Counted from the stretch's first letter, positions 1 to 12,707 are shown. The stretch: DNA of 64,000 nucleotides from Buddleja alternifolia (GCA_019426215.1 CM033396.1:23017101-23081100), one strand, 5' to 3'. Translations and numbers: made by a program. The notes: generated by a model from the sequence alone, not told the origin.

Positions 1-737
1 ATTGGGATACGATGTGAGTCACGTGACTGGTTAGGTGTTACTCAAATCCTTTTGGTTTCCTCCCAATTGCCTTTTGAGACGAACCTAAAGAGTCGCGCTT
101 AAAGGAAGTGCAAAAGAAAAATCATGGAAAAGACTTGAGAGCATTTTCGGTATTGGATATCGAGATTAATTAATTAATCATTAGATGATTTAATTAATTA
201 ATTAAGTTAATAAATTAATTAATTCCTTAGAGGAGTTTAATTATAATATTAACATGAATTTAATTAATTTATTTATTTATTGGATAAATAAAATTAATTA
301 TTTAATTAATTAAAAACCAAAATAGGACTAAAGTCCGAAGGCTTGAAAGCCTTGAAGTGGGCGTCCACTTGGAGACCTAGGTTATTGTTTTCTATTGTAG
401 TATAAATATACTACTTAGTGAAAAAAATAACGTAAGTGAATAAACACAAACTTTCTCTCCAAGCAAAAACAATCCATCCTTTCTCTCTCTCTCTCTAGCC
501 GTCTCCTTCAAGAGAAGAAGAAGAAGATTTTCGTTTTTGACTCCAGCCTTGCAATTTAGAGACAGCGACGAATTTGCTGTTCAAGAAGGGATTGCAAAGC
601 TGGTTCAGAATTCAACATATGCGAGAACGGTAATTGAATACGAAACCCAATTTAAATACTAGAAATAGAGTTGAGCCACTGGGATTTAAATATATTCTTC
701 CGCTGCGTTATTTGATTTTATGCATTTTTTCCCAACA
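1..737 (+). mobile_element. 3' part of a Copia-type LTR
   Basis: This stretch has the layout of a long plant Copia LTR read on the + strand. A TATA-like box lies at 401-408, a CT-rich leader follows, and the sequence ends in TTTCCCAACA at 737. Its first 120 bases match, in reverse complement, the region around 28960-29060 inside the LTR at 28192-30323 (shared text on the CACGTGA..GGTTAGGTGTT side and the GACGAAC..AAAG side). The 5' end of the LTR is outside the window. No coding sequence is visible. Family assignment is inference. Confidence 0.5.
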
Positions 738-741
738 CAAA

Positions 742-1940
742 TGTCACCTGAATTTATTTCTAAGTCCAGAAGGAGTTTAATGCAAATATTCTCAGATCAT
801 TAATTGTCAACGGGCATTTTATTCAAATGCATTAAATGTTGATAAGAACATTAAATGTGATAAGCTCTTCAGAACGTATGGAGAAGCCACCTTATTGGAC
901 TGTCAATTATTCATAGACTGCAGCACCAACTTTTGTGTAGCAGATTTTCAGGAAAAAAAACAAATGTGGTTCACTCACGGATGTGAGAGACACGCGTCTG
1001 TGCATGTGTCAAATAGACACTTTTTCCAAGAATGTCTATAAATAGACTTCAGCAACAAGCCAAAATCAGTGATTCACCACGGTACAAGCTTACAAGCCAA
1101 AACTCTGCTGCATTGAAGTCCCAAACTTTAAACTCTCAGAAAAGCCAAAACATTCAAGCAATATTCTCTTTGCTTTTCTTCAATTCCTGAGACAGTCAAC
1201 CATATCTCAATATCTTTTCAAGAAGAACCCTCATTACTATTGAGAAATTCTAAGTTGTTTGAACTTTCCAAAAATCAAACAAACTATTGAAACAAAACCC
1301 CATCCAAGCCTTGCGATCTATGTGAAGTCGAAGTAGAACACTTGCATTATTTCTGGGTGAAATAAGCAAGGGGATAGACGTGTCTATAGCAGAAATCTGA
1401 GTGACGAAGGAGCTCAAGTCATCAATATTCTTCTCTCCCTATTTTATAGAAGATTTTATGTGATTCTTTGTGGATCATTATAGTGGATTGCCTCCGAGTG
1501 TTTGAGGAGAAGAAGGACATAGTTTGGATTACACCATCTTTCAATTCTTTGTGTTCTTTACTTTATCATCACTTTATTATTGTCATATCATTGCATAAAT
1601 CGATTAAGTGAACACATTGATAAAATCATTTAAAAGCTTAGCATATAAAGAAAACTTTGTGACGCTAAAACCTTGTAAAAGGGAGACTGAAAATCATTCC
1701 ACTGTGCTAACCCTGATTAAAAAACTGAACGCTTAAACTTATTTGGTTATAGTATTCAAATCTTGAGTCTAAGTTAACTTTTTCAAAACAGTCTTCAAGT
1801 ACATGCTCAGCCAAGCGCCTACATTTTCAAGCGTCCAACTCAATTTTAATACGAACTTTTTGAAGTCGAAAAAAACTTCAGGGTCTGTTCACCCCCTCCC
1901 CTCCCTTCTAGACTCTTTCGTATGCCATTTGGGACCAACA
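742..1940 (+). mobile_element. Probable SIRE/Maximus-like Copia solo LTR
   Basis: The sequence starts TGTCACC and ends GGGACCAACA. A clear TATA box (CTATAAATAG) lies at 1036-1045, and a C-rich tract with TTCACCCCCTCC lies near 1888, as in the 3' part of SIRE-type LTRs. The TATA box sets the + orientation. I could not find a matching pair of TSDs, so the borders are provisional. The open frame at 1803-2000 lies at its end and is not a gene. Confidence 0.4.
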
Positions 1941-2031
1941 GTAACACTTAAATCATATAAGTTTTTGTCTGATAATGTTGGATTAATAATTAAAAACTAA
2001 CTTATAATATGAGTGAAATATTTGTAATATA

Positions 2032-2848
2032 TGTTAAATAATATAACATCTATCCATATCTTTTTAGTATTTATGTTAGTTTAGGTTTCTTTATGTTTTT
2101 ATGTATTTATTTTTTCCTTGTTTATAGTTAGGGTTTCTTGTTTACCAAATACATGTATCTCTATAAATATGTTTCTAAGTAATACTACGGGGTTTTCTCT
2201 AATCTAACATGATATTAGAGTCTTGGCTTCGAGTCATGGTATCTCGATCTCTCGCTTCCACCATCCTGAAGTCGTTGTCCCCTTCCGGTGCCCCTTATTT
2301 AGTTTAGTTAGTTTTTTTTAATGCCGGCGCCGCTCACCCTCGAAAAATGAGGACTTGGAGCTGACGCCTTTTTATTTTATGTTGCCGCGCTCACCCTTAA
2401 CACATAAGGACTTGGAGCCACCACCACCGTCTCCGCCTCTCTAGGCCATAAATGTTTGACACACCACATTCGAACATCATTGGAGGGATGAACACCTCCT
2501 TTTTTTCCCCTACCCAAGACGTCCGAACGTCGCAATTCCAATGTTCGAATGTTGTTGTCTCAGCTGTTTCGGGATTTTTTTTCTATAGTCTCAACGTTCG
2601 GGAAACTCCCGTTTCGATTGTCAGGGAGTGTTAGAATATATCTTCTAGATTAGCATAGGATCATTTTTTCTCTTATATTTTCTTGTATTTATCTTTATAC
2701 ATTAGGATATATTTCTTTATATTTATCTTTCCTTGTTTATCGTTTATTAGTATTTACTTGTTTACCAAGTCTATGAAACTATATATATGTTACTCAGTAA
2801 TACTAGAAAGATATGGAAAGATATGGAAAGATATTATATTATTTAACA
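2032..2848 (+). mobile_element. TRIM-like miniature LTR element
   Basis: Two related LTR-like segments flank a short internal region. LTR1 is 2032-2209 (TGTTAAATAAT...CTAATCTAACA) and LTR2 is 2629-2848 (TGTTAGAATAT...TATTTAACA). Both contain CCTTGTTTAT, a GTTTACCAA block and a TAATACTA block in the same order, but they have diverged considerably. Right after LTR1, at 2210-2220, TGATATTAGAG is a degenerate form of the tRNA-Met primer site TGGTATCAGAG. A purine-rich CAGGGAG precedes LTR2. The 419-bp interior has no coding capacity but contains repeated GAGGACTTGGAG modules. Confidence 0.5.
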
Positions 2849-3482
2849 TTCCCCCTCGGCCGAAACATGAGAGTCTTGAACGTAGAGACTGGACCAAAGA
2901 AATCCGGTCATAGAAAATTTGAAAAGAAGACGGTGACAAAGATAAAAGGTGGAGGCAACTTTAAGAGGCGGCGGCGGCTCCAAGTCCTCATTTTTCCAAG
3001 GGAGTAGGGCAACTAACAAAACTAATGTGGCGGCGGCTAAGCGCGGCCACCTGTGGCCAAAGAGAGAAGGTGGCAACATAAAATAAAAAGGCGGCGACAA
3101 AGATAAGAGACTGCGGAGGTGACATCGGCTCCAAGTCCTTGTTTCCGAAGGGTCAGCGGTGGAATAAAAGATAAATGTGGCTGCTCCAAGTCCTCGTTTT
3201 CCAAGGGTGAGTAGCGACATAAAAGAGAAAGGCGGCGGCTCCAAGTCCTCTTTTCAAAGGATGAGCAACGGCAACTAACAAAATTGAAGGCGTAGGCGAC
3301 GGTAAAAAAAAAGGGGGGGGGGAACTAGATATTGGAAAATTAAACTAGATAAGGTGCGCCGGACGGGGACGACGACTTGAGGGTGGCAGCGAAAGCGAGA
3401 GAATGAGAGACCATGGCTCGAAGCCATGACTCTGATACCATGTTATATTTATATAATATTCTCTTATACTAGCTTTCCAACA
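2849..3482 (-). mobile_element. Second TRIM-like element, inverted, sharing the middle LTR
   Basis: On the minus strand TGGTATCAGAGTC (complement of 3428-3440) is a good tRNA-Met primer site. It directly follows a 42-bp LTR-like remnant at 3441-3482 that starts TGTTGGAAAGC and ends AACA. The interior holds several copies of CGAGGACTTGGAGC, the same module as in the adjacent + strand element. The interior ends in a purine tract (complement of 2849-2862, GGCCGAGGGGG) against the LTR at 2629-2848. That LTR also reads as an LTR start from this side. The 133-aa open frame at 2843-3244 is a by-product of these GC-rich modules. Confidence 0.45.
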
Positions 3483-5337
3483 GGCAAAGCATACCATTAA
3501 TATATATATATATATATATATCTCTTATATATATTAGTATATGGTTTACATATTGATTTTCATATTTATATATATATATATATTAATTTATATTTATATA
3601 CAAATATGAATATATTAATTTATAATGCTACCACCGGGAAGTATGTGCCTCGGAACATGCATAAGCTTCTTTGCAGCTTGTCTCCAATTTAATAAATTTT
3701 CCCAATACCCATTTCTCTAAAATTTGTTGGTTGGCAATACATGTGTGGACAGGCATCTCTTCTAGCTCATAAATCTAAATTTTCTCTCTACTTTGGCAGA
3801 AAATTCTGCCTACAAAGCTGGATTTAATTTTTATTCCTCCAAATTAATGTTTATTTATATTTTTTTATGTACGATCTTACCTAATTTATCCCATGTACGA
3901 TCCTCCAAATTAATGTTTGTTTACTTCTGTTTTTTGCTCTTTATTTGATTGGTATAATTAATACTACTATGTGAATAAATTATGCTCACATAGTCAAGAT
4001 ATATTAATTAAAATATTACAATATCTAGTTATTGACTTTTACTATAATACAACCAAAATTAGAAAGCACAAAGTAACAAGAGTGCTAGATAGATTGTACT
4101 AAATGGGTTTTAAGTGATTATATTATTTTAAATCATGGGTATTTTCGTTTATCAATGTGTCAAGGGAGTGTTTGATATATTTTAATGTAGTAGATGGAGT
4201 GTTTGATGGTGTGTCTATAGTAGAGGATGGTATTTAAAGATTTTAATTAGGAGTAGAGGGGAGTGTTTGATGGTGTGTCCATAGTTTGGGGGGGTGGGGT
4301 GGAGAGTTGTTTAAAGAGTTAAACAGTAGAGGGGGTGTTTAATGGTGTATCTATAATAAAGGGTGGCAAAATGAAATTTGCACTAATAGTAATGAGAAGT
4401 TAACTATCACATCATTGCATGCAATAGAACCACAATTTTATTTTATTTTATTTTATTTTATTTTAGTGAATCATTTGGTATTTCAATTTAAGTACACATA
4501 AAAAAACATGCGAATAGAATATTTCTTCAAAAATATACTTGATAAAAATTATATACATTTATCTTGCGTATATAATGTAATGTATATGATAAAATACAAA
4601 ATTAAAATAAATAATGTAAGTGGTATAATTCACTCTTACCGCTTGCTCGATAGCCATATGCAGTAACATCAACGTGTTTTAAGAGAAATTGCACAAAAGA
4701 CTTGGAAAAAAATAAATAAGCCAAAGTAGTATACTATGATGTTGGAAAATTTATTCAAATTTTGTCTTACAGGGTTGATTAATATCAACTTCATGCATGT
4801 AAATGCAGATGAGCTCTTCACTCATATGTTAAGATTGAATTCAAGATTTTAGAACTCTTTGGTACAACCCCATCTCGGCATGTCGGCATGTGATCAGTAT
4901 TAGTTGGTTGTATATTGTAAATAATAATTATTTAATGATTTATTGTTAATTATATTTTTATGATTCATGCTCATGTGATAATGATACCTTTAACCTATTT
5001 CCTGAAAAGTAAAAATCAATTTCGCATAATTTGTGGCAAGGGGAAAAGGTTGATTGTTCTCAATATCGCAGTCTTATCAATTTTCAAAACTATTATGTAT
5101 TCCAAAGGAGAAACTTGGGATGATAAAGAAAATCTAGTTGTAGTCTACTCCAGTACTTAAGATTGTTATATAATATTAGATAGTGGATACAGTCAGGAAT
5201 ATTTACCATTATATAATTATGGAGTGATGGGCCACTTCCCAAGGGGGTCGTCAATCCAGGTAATCAAACAAATTCCACAATTAAAAAGGTTACCAAATTG
5301 CATTTAATATAATGGCACCGTCATCTTCAGTCTCATC

Positions 5338-5370
<33 letters not shown>

Positions 5371-5854
5371 GATATAGATACCTTCACTATTGCAGAAAAC
5401 AGCATGGTTGCTGCAATAAATTATATGAACCTCCAACTTGCCGACTAGCTATTCCCTGAAAATTCTACTCCATTATTGTATGATACCCAATATCTTACAA
5501 TTCTCAAGAAAAAACACCACATGCTACCACTAATACTATGTCACCATTTCACATTTCCCAAAAAAATATCCTTCAATTTTTATGTTAGTTTTTCCCCTTC
5601 TCCAGTCCCACTACTTCCAGTTACACTTTTTCATTCATCTTTCATCATTTGGTGTTCTCTCACAAACTCATTCAACTGCATGATGAGTTTTGTTTACATT
5701 TTGTCTGTCTGAATTTTTTGTTTCTTACATGATCTGAATCCTCTTACATGATTTGTGTAGCACATTTTTTGTGGGCTTTGCAGAAACTGTCATTTCCATA
5801 AAGCCTAGCCTTCATGAAATAACTATACTACACAGTTGAGCATAAGAAAAATCC
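3483..5854. other. AT-rich intergenic region upstream of the LRR gene
   Basis: No gene is recognisable. There are AT dinucleotide runs near 3500-3522, 3570-3584 and 5338-5360. A pentanucleotide run of ATTTT lies at about 4437-4464. An imperfect repeat of GAGTGTTTGATGGTGTGTCTATAGT occurs three to four times between 4165 and 4370. A TTGTGTAG...TTTGCAG stretch at 5752-5784 could be the 3' end of a 5'-UTR intron of the downstream gene, but this is a guess. Confidence 0.4.
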
Positions 5855-8800
5855 ATGGAAGTTTCTAGATTCTTCTTGTTAGTCTGTGTTTCATGGAGTT
5901 TGTTGATGTACAGTACACATGAGATGCAACCCTCACAAACTCAAGTCCTTTTGCAGCTAAGGAAGCAATTAGAGTACCCACAACAATTAAATAATTGGGT
6001 CAGCACTGGGATTGATCTCTGCTACTTCTCTACACCACAAGTGAACATCACATGCCAAGATAATTTTGTCACTCAGATCACAATATTTGGTGATAAGCAA
6101 ACTTTGTCACAAAATTTCTCAATGGATTCAGTTATAGCAACATTGTCAAGGCTAAATAGCTTGAAAGTTCTCAGATTGGTCTCATTAGGCATATGGGGTC
6201 CAATTCCTGACAAAATACGTAGGCTTCAATTTCTGGAGTATTTGGATTTGAGTTGGAATTTTATGTATGGCTCTGTTCCTAATACAATCTCAAGAATTGT
6301 GAAGCTTCAAGTTCTTAAATTAGATGGGAATTTCTTGAATGGTAGTTTTCCTGATTGGTTTGATTCATTTTCAAATCTCACTAGTTTAAGTTTGAGTAGC
6401 AACAGGCTTACTGGTCCATTGCCGTCTTCGTTGCGAAGCGTTACGTCGTTGACGGATATTAATTTGTCAAACAATTTAATCTCTGGCAAGTTACTGGATT
6501 TAAGTAGCTTATCCAGATTAATTTGGTTGGATTTGAGCAACAATACGTTAACGGGTTCGTTCCCGATGAATTTCAGTTGTAGTAGTAGTCTTGAATTTGT
6601 TGATATCTCTAATAATAGATTGAGAGGTCAGTTGCCTTCATGTTTGAGCTCCAACGTGAAAAATAGAGTCATTAAGTTTGGTGGGAATTGCTTTTTAATT
6701 GATACAAGGCATCAACATCCAGAAACATATTGTGTGGAACTGGAAAGCAATAACAAGAAGCCCCAAGAGATAAAGAATAATAATAAATCTGGAGGGAAGA
6801 ATAAGAATGTGAATGTGTGGATATTAGTAGGTGTGATTGGTGGAATTGCTATAGTTTTGGGTGTTTTGGCCTTTGGATTTCTTGTTTTGTGTCGACAGTA
6901 TTGCCCACGAGGGACGTCGGAGCAGCACTTACTGCACAACACGGTGCAAGATAACTCCGTCACAGGCTTCACTTCAGAGATTATAACAAATGCCAGTATG
7001 TGTTTTCCAATTCCCTTTTAATTTCAATCAAATTGTAGCTGTTTAGGAGTTGATGAGCCTTTTCTCATGGTTTTGATTATTTGGTGTTCAGGGTTTATTT
7101 CTGATGCTGCTAAGTTAGGGTCACAAGGCGCGCCGTCCCACCGCCTGTTTTTACTAGATGAGCTGAAGGAGGCTACAAAAAACTTTGATAAGTCTACCTT
7201 GATGGGCGAAGGTTCAACTGGAAAGGTACAAACTTTGATCACACCTATTTCTAAAAGGTTGCTTCAATTTGGTTTGAATTTTGTAAATTACAAGTCTATC
7301 ATTTTAGGCTCTGTTTGGTTCAAAAAATTTTGTCGAGTAAGGAAAATATACTAGGTCGATGGAATAAAAACACAATGAAATACCAAGTCTCAATCTTGAT
7401 TTGATATGTTGGGTAAACAATGAGAGCCATAGTTGTATTGGAGCTTTAAATATGAGCAAAAAATCCTCTCCTCTTACTTTTTTTTAGAAGAAAATTAGTT
7501 TTCCGCAGCTACATTGATTCTTTTACCTAACAACTTAACATCCAAAATTGTTTCCCTTTGAATCTTCATTTCTTTTCCTTACCAAATTCCTTGTACTATA
7601 CAGGGTGTTAATATACGGACATTATATAACCATTACTAAAGGCCGTGAAATAGATTACTTTTAGCTGATAACTATTTAACTATACTTTTACTGCAGAAAG
7701 ACGACTTCTGCTGAACTTCCTGTTACTATAATATCGTCCTCATGAATTTTAGGCATTACATTTTTTTTCTCCTCAGATATACAAAGGAAGACTGGAAAAC
7801 GGGCCCCGGGTAGCTATACGTTGCATTAAAGTCTCGAGAAAATTTACAATCCGCAATCTCAAATTGAGACTGGATTTGTTGGCTAAGCTTCGTCATCCTC
7901 ATCTGGTCTGCCTCTTGGGTCACTGCATTGAGATTGAAGGAAAAGATGAATCTGGTGGAGCCAACGTCTATCTTGTTTACGAAAATGTACCAAATGGCAA
8001 TTATCGAGCTCATCTTTCTGGTGAGTTGTTAGCACAGGAAACCAACTTTTGAACATTTAATCACCTAAAAGTAGCAGGCTTTTGAATTGTTAGGCTTTGA
8101 TTCTTAACTGAAAAATTTTGAACCGTTAATATGAAAACAAACTAATAAACAATTTTTTGTTTGAGTAATTAGAATCCTAATACCTAATTACATTTTGGTT
8201 TGTCAATCTCTCAGAGACTAATTCAGATAAAGTGCTGAAATGGTCTGATAGACTGTCCATTCTAGTTGGCATTGCCAAGGCCGTGCATTTTCTGCACACT
8301 GGAATTATTCCTGGTTTTTTCAGCAACCGATTGAAAGCTAATAATATCTTGCTAAATGAGCATCGGATGGGAAAGCTGAGTGATTATGGGTTGTCTGTTG
8401 TAGCTCAAGAGATTGACAAGAACAAGGTTTGTACTCTATACACATTGTGTCGTTGGTTCACATTATCAATATATATTGTACAACCCTAACTATTTCGTTC
8501 GTTTTCTTGGATGCTAGGAAGAAGATGGCCTTAAATCATGGTACGAATTCCCTTCCATTAGAAAATCCGTGCAATCAAGAGTAAATCATGAGATGAGGCA
8601 TTATTGTCAAGCATAAAAGTACCTTTCCTTAATGGTAACATGAATTTTTCCATCTCAAGAATTAAAATATTATTCGCCGATCGGTGTCTACTAGCAAGTG
8701 GTAAAGTTGATGCCCTAAGACCGAGTCGCACCAAATAGTAGTTTAGTTTGTTCGCATTCGTGTATGCTTTGATCCAGAACTATTGGTTTCTATTGATTGT

Positions 8801-9287
8801 GTTTAATCAACTTTTGACATCTTAATTTATTGAATGATTCATTTCTATAAAAAGAAAAGAATTGAATTATTATTTGTCTATTTGCAGGCAAACAAAGAGC
8901 CTAGACGATGATATTTATAGCTTTGGGTTGATATTACTAGAATCTCTTATCGGGCCATCGGTTCTTGCAAGAAAGGAGTCATTTCTGCTAAATGAAATGG
9001 TATGCAAAGCAAGACCATTTCTCGACTATTTAGTATAGAATTCAAAGTTAATGGTTTTCTGCAATTAATTGCAGGTTTCTTTGGGAAATCAAGATGGCCA
9101 GAAGCGAATAGTTGATCCAACGGTGCTAGCATCTTGCTCTCAAGAATCACTGTCAATTGTTATATCCCTAACGATCAATTGCATATCTCCCGAGTCATCA
9201 AATCGTCCATCTTTTGAGGATGTTCTGTGGAACTTGCAGTATGCGGCTCAAGTTCAGGGAACATCAGACGTCGATAACAGACCTTGA
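5855..9287 (+). CDS. LRR receptor-like pseudokinase, At3g03770/At1g14390 type (7 coding exons)
   Basis: Coding exons are 5855-6995, 7092-7225, 7777-8020, 8215-8426, 8518-8540, 8888-8999 and 9075-9287. All use GT-AG introns and phases match, giving 692 residues. The protein has a signal peptide (about 1-23), an LRR ectodomain (about 75-290), a Lys/Asn-rich linker, one membrane helix (about 322-346) and a cytoplasmic kinase-like domain. The glycine loop survives (MGEGSTGK). However, the VAIK lysine is Arg440, HRD is SNR (543-545, catalytic Asp missing) and DFG is DYG (563-565), so catalysis is unlikely. The C-terminal RPSFEDVLWNLQYAAQVQ is a hallmark of this class. It should sit at the plasma membrane as a signalling scaffold or co-receptor; the ligand is unknown. 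I see no frameshift or stop, so it looks intact. Confidence 0.92.
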
Positions 9288-9889
9288 AAAACACTACTAT
9301 CCCCGTAACTTTTTCCTATTTCTTCTCTGTTTTAGTACATAAGTTTTGAGGGGAAATTTGCATCTAGCCTTGGAGACGGTAAACTTTTTTTGATCTGTAT
9401 AAAATGGGTTCGACACTTTGTCAACTGTAAAAATCATGTCTTACTGCAACTTTTCTTGCTTTAATAAAACTAGTTATGACTTGTTAAAGTTCAAAATTAT
9501 ATGGATTGCATTAACTAGTATAAAGAATGGAAGACATCTTTACTTTAAACTTTCAGGACGCGTTAGTGTTTTAACTTTAACCTTGAATAAGCCATAAAGC
9601 ACATTTGGCGTGTAAGAATATTGCACTAAAAATTCTCTCATTTTCTTTATAGAAAAAAGGTTGTGCATATCATTATTAATTAGAAAACGAATTGTCAAAC
9701 AACAAAGACAATGCATCAAAAGTTAAGTTCAATCATCCTACATCCATTGGATATCGAGATACATGTAGCCGGCCACATGTAATTAATAACCACGAATAGG
9801 TGAAACTCTTTCGAATCCAGCTGCGGCCCAAGTTACGATTCCAAAAATTAATTTTATACCGAAGGAGAAAAGACAAGCCCAATCCTGCC
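9288..9889. other. 3' flank of the LRR gene
   Basis: Presumed 3' UTR followed by AT-rich DNA. No coding signal or repeat boundary is visible. Confidence 0.4.
9463..9468 (+). promoter_or_regulatory. Candidate polyadenylation signal of the LRR gene
   Basis: AATAAA lies about 175 bases after the stop codon, in a T-rich context. Plant signals are loose, so this is only the best match. Confidence 0.4.
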
Positions 9890-10765
9890 ATGGTTCAAAG
9901 TCGCGGTATCGAGGATAATATTGGGGGGTGTTATTCCATATCGATCGTGATGTATCGGGATATTATCGGACGATACAATACATGCATTATAAAATGCTCC
10001 AAAAAAAATAATTAACATAATTTAGGTGGTTAACATAATTTACAATGTCTACTTAACATACTTTTAAACACAACAAACTTTAAATAATTAAGTTTAGAAG
10101 CATTTTTGCAATAAATGATATTTTAATTATTTTTTTTGTGTGTTATTTGCCAAATTGAATTGTATTAGCTTTAATTTTGGCAAAAATCATATTTAAATAG
10201 CTATAATTTCTTTGGTCTATTTTTAATCCAAAATTTAAGCATATTTATAATTCACACTAATAGAAAAAGGCAAAAATACTTAATAAACAAATATACGGTC
10301 ACTTTTTTTTCCCCTTTCCTTTTTCTATTTTTCCCTTCTCCAACCATTTTGTAAGATATGGCCCCGTCCTCCATCTCTCTTCTCTTCTCCAGCCATTTTG
10401 TAAGATATGGCCGCCGCCCTCCATCTCCCTTCTCTCACTTATGACGTCAATCATACCATTCTGTAAGATATGGTCGCCGCCCTCCATCTCTCTTCTCTCA
10501 CTTATGAAATCATTCATACCCGCCGATCCGAGACCCTTCCGGTGACCGAGAAACTCCAATATAATCAGCTACGCTGCCGATAATTTTGGCGATACTCCGA
10601 TAATATCATAATATCGCCGATATTATCGGCCGATATCAGATAATATCGGCGATACTAAACAAACCGGATAAGAAAGCGTATCGACTGTTTTTATCGGATC
10701 GAGCCCCTCCAATCCGGTTATATATGGGCCGATATCAGCAAATATCGGCCATACTTTGAACCATG
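9890..10765. mobile_element. hAT-like non-autonomous element rich in GATATTATCGGC
   Basis: The ends form an inverted repeat (ATGGTTCAAAGT at 9890, ACTTTGAACCAT at 10754-10765). Flanking octamers ATCCTGCC (9882-9889) and ATCCTAGC (10766-10773) agree at 6 of 8 positions, as an aged 8-bp duplication would. Inside, both ends carry many overlapping copies of GATATTATCGGCCGATATC-like palindromes. The centre has three tandem copies (about 10340-10515) of a 50-62 bp unit beginning CCATTTTGTAAGATATGG. There is no transposase. The 86-aa minus-strand frame here is just the repeat read through. Confidence 0.55.
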
Positions 10766-11048
10766 ATCCTAGCAGGCTAACTAACGTTCGAGCGACATAT
10801 GATGACCATGTTTGTTATCCATTGAATATAACAGGCTAGTCCGCAGGACTTCCAACTTTCGCTTAAGAAGACTGACTCCTGTTGGAACTTTGAACAACAT
10901 TTTGATACATGATCAGGAACCCGAGATTTTCAAATGAAGTTCCACGCCCTCTAAGGATAGCAGAGATCCTTAGCGTGACACGTCTAAACCATCTCCCTAC
11001 TAGATAGTATGCATTGCAGACAGAAAAGAATTCTTCCTTAAAAAAAAA

Positions 11049-12325
11049 GGGTAAATTACACTCAACCCCCTTGTGATCGACCTTATTATCACTCCATCCC
11101 CTGCGATAAAAAAATTGTCAACTTACCCCCTTGCCATTTCTAAAAAAGATATCTACTGCCTCCCTTGAATATTTTTGCCTTTAATGAATTCTGTAAAGAC
11201 CAAAATGCCCTTGCTTATTGAAAATATTTACACTAATATTAACTCTAATTTTTTATATATTTTTTTTATTATTTTATATTGTAATTTTTATTTACCTTTT
11301 TATTTTTATTTTTCTTTTATTTTCATCTTCTTCCGCAAATCAATCCTTCCCCCTAAATCCCTAATCCGAATACACTGTTTTCTTATCTAACCAAAATTAG
11401 TCCCCAAAATCAGCTCCCCCAAGAATGTACCATCATCCTAATCATCTTCCCCATCCCAATTTGAAGTTTATTATAATCATCAAAAGATATTTAAAAATAT
11501 ATACTAATAATATTATATATATATATATATATACAAATCAACCACGATGTCCATTGTGTGTAGTCCTATCCATGAGAACTCGTAAATAACTAATCTAAAA
11601 GATCGAATCGATAATGGATGGTGGGTCTAGAGAAAGGAGAGGTCCCCAGCAGAGCAGGGGCAAGAGCAGATTTGCAGATTTGAAATTCTGCAAACTTGCA
11701 TATTTCTAGTTGTTTTGAATATATATTATATAATATAAATAGATATAGCACATCTTCAGATTTGAATAACTTCAAATCTGCAGATCGGCGGCGATTTTGT
11801 AGGTGACCAGTGGTGGGCTTTGGGCTGTCGGAAGAGGATGGTGGTAGTCTTGGTTGCGGTGGTGGCACGACGTAAGTGAAGCGGTGGTGATGGGAAGGTG
11901 CATATATATATATATATATATACATACTTATATATATAATATGTTATTAATATATATTTTTTAAATATCTTTTATAATTTTAAAATTTTAAAACTATATA
12001 TTTATTATAAAAATAAGAAATTTAATATCAACCGTTGATCTCTATAAAGATCTATAGTTGTAATAAATTGAATTTAGTAAAATATAAGAAATTAATCCTA
12101 ACCATTGATATTTAGGAGATCAGATCCAATACTCAGCAATTCAGGGGCAAGATAGTCTTTAACTGATTAAAATTCGATAACCAATCTCATGACACGCGAG
12201 TGAAGCGCATAGGGAGTTAAATTGCTTCTTTAATTTATTCATAGGGGGGGGGCAAGATGACAATTCTTTATCACAGGGGTTGAGTGATAGTAAGGTCGAT
12301 CACAGGGGGTTGGGTGTAATTACCC
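11049..12325. mobile_element. Mutator-like MITE with long terminal inverted repeats
   Basis: The first ~85 bases (GGGTAAATTACACTCAACCC...) recur inverted at the right end (...GGTTGGGTGTAATTACCC). Nine A residues flank each side (11040-11048 and 12326-12334), compatible with the 9-bp duplication of Mutator-type elements, although a homopolymer is weak evidence. The interior is AT-rich, with a TA microsatellite at 11513-11531 and another near 11906-11922. It has no transposase. Minus-strand open frame 11590-11925 has no family features and is not called. Confidence 0.65.
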
Positions 12326-12707
12326 AAAAAAAAAGAAGAGAAATTTGGTAAACAAAAGCTCAGGTAGGGTCAATTTCAGTAACTTACATGCCCTTAGGAC
12401 CAAAGGTCATTTACTGACAGAGGTACTTGCAGATTACCCATCAACACCACCCTCACATCGACAGAGAGAATTGAGCCAATAACCTTCTCACAAGAAGTGT
12501 GATGCTCCTTACCAACTCAGCCGGTGTTGGCACCCACTCTTTTTATAATGCCAAACAATACGATCTGGATTGATATTAGCCGAAAGGGTTCAGATATGAT
12601 GTTATCCACGTCAACATATAGAAAGATGTCATGAACTAACTTTGTGTCCCACCAACTCATCTTTGATTAATCAACATGTCAATAGTCGCATTATAAGGAA
12701 TAGTATG
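12326..12707. other. Unassigned intergenic sequence
   Basis: No coding signal and no recognisable repeat border. Confidence 0.3.

Noticed and set aside
742..1940. Reading this LTR as minus-strand because it also starts TGTTGGTCCC on that strand
   Set aside because: The TATA box CTATAAATAG at 1036-1045 and the following leader support the + orientation.
2843..3244. 133-aa minus-strand frame
   Set aside because: By-product of GC-rich modules inside a miniature LTR element; crosses the element's polypurine side.
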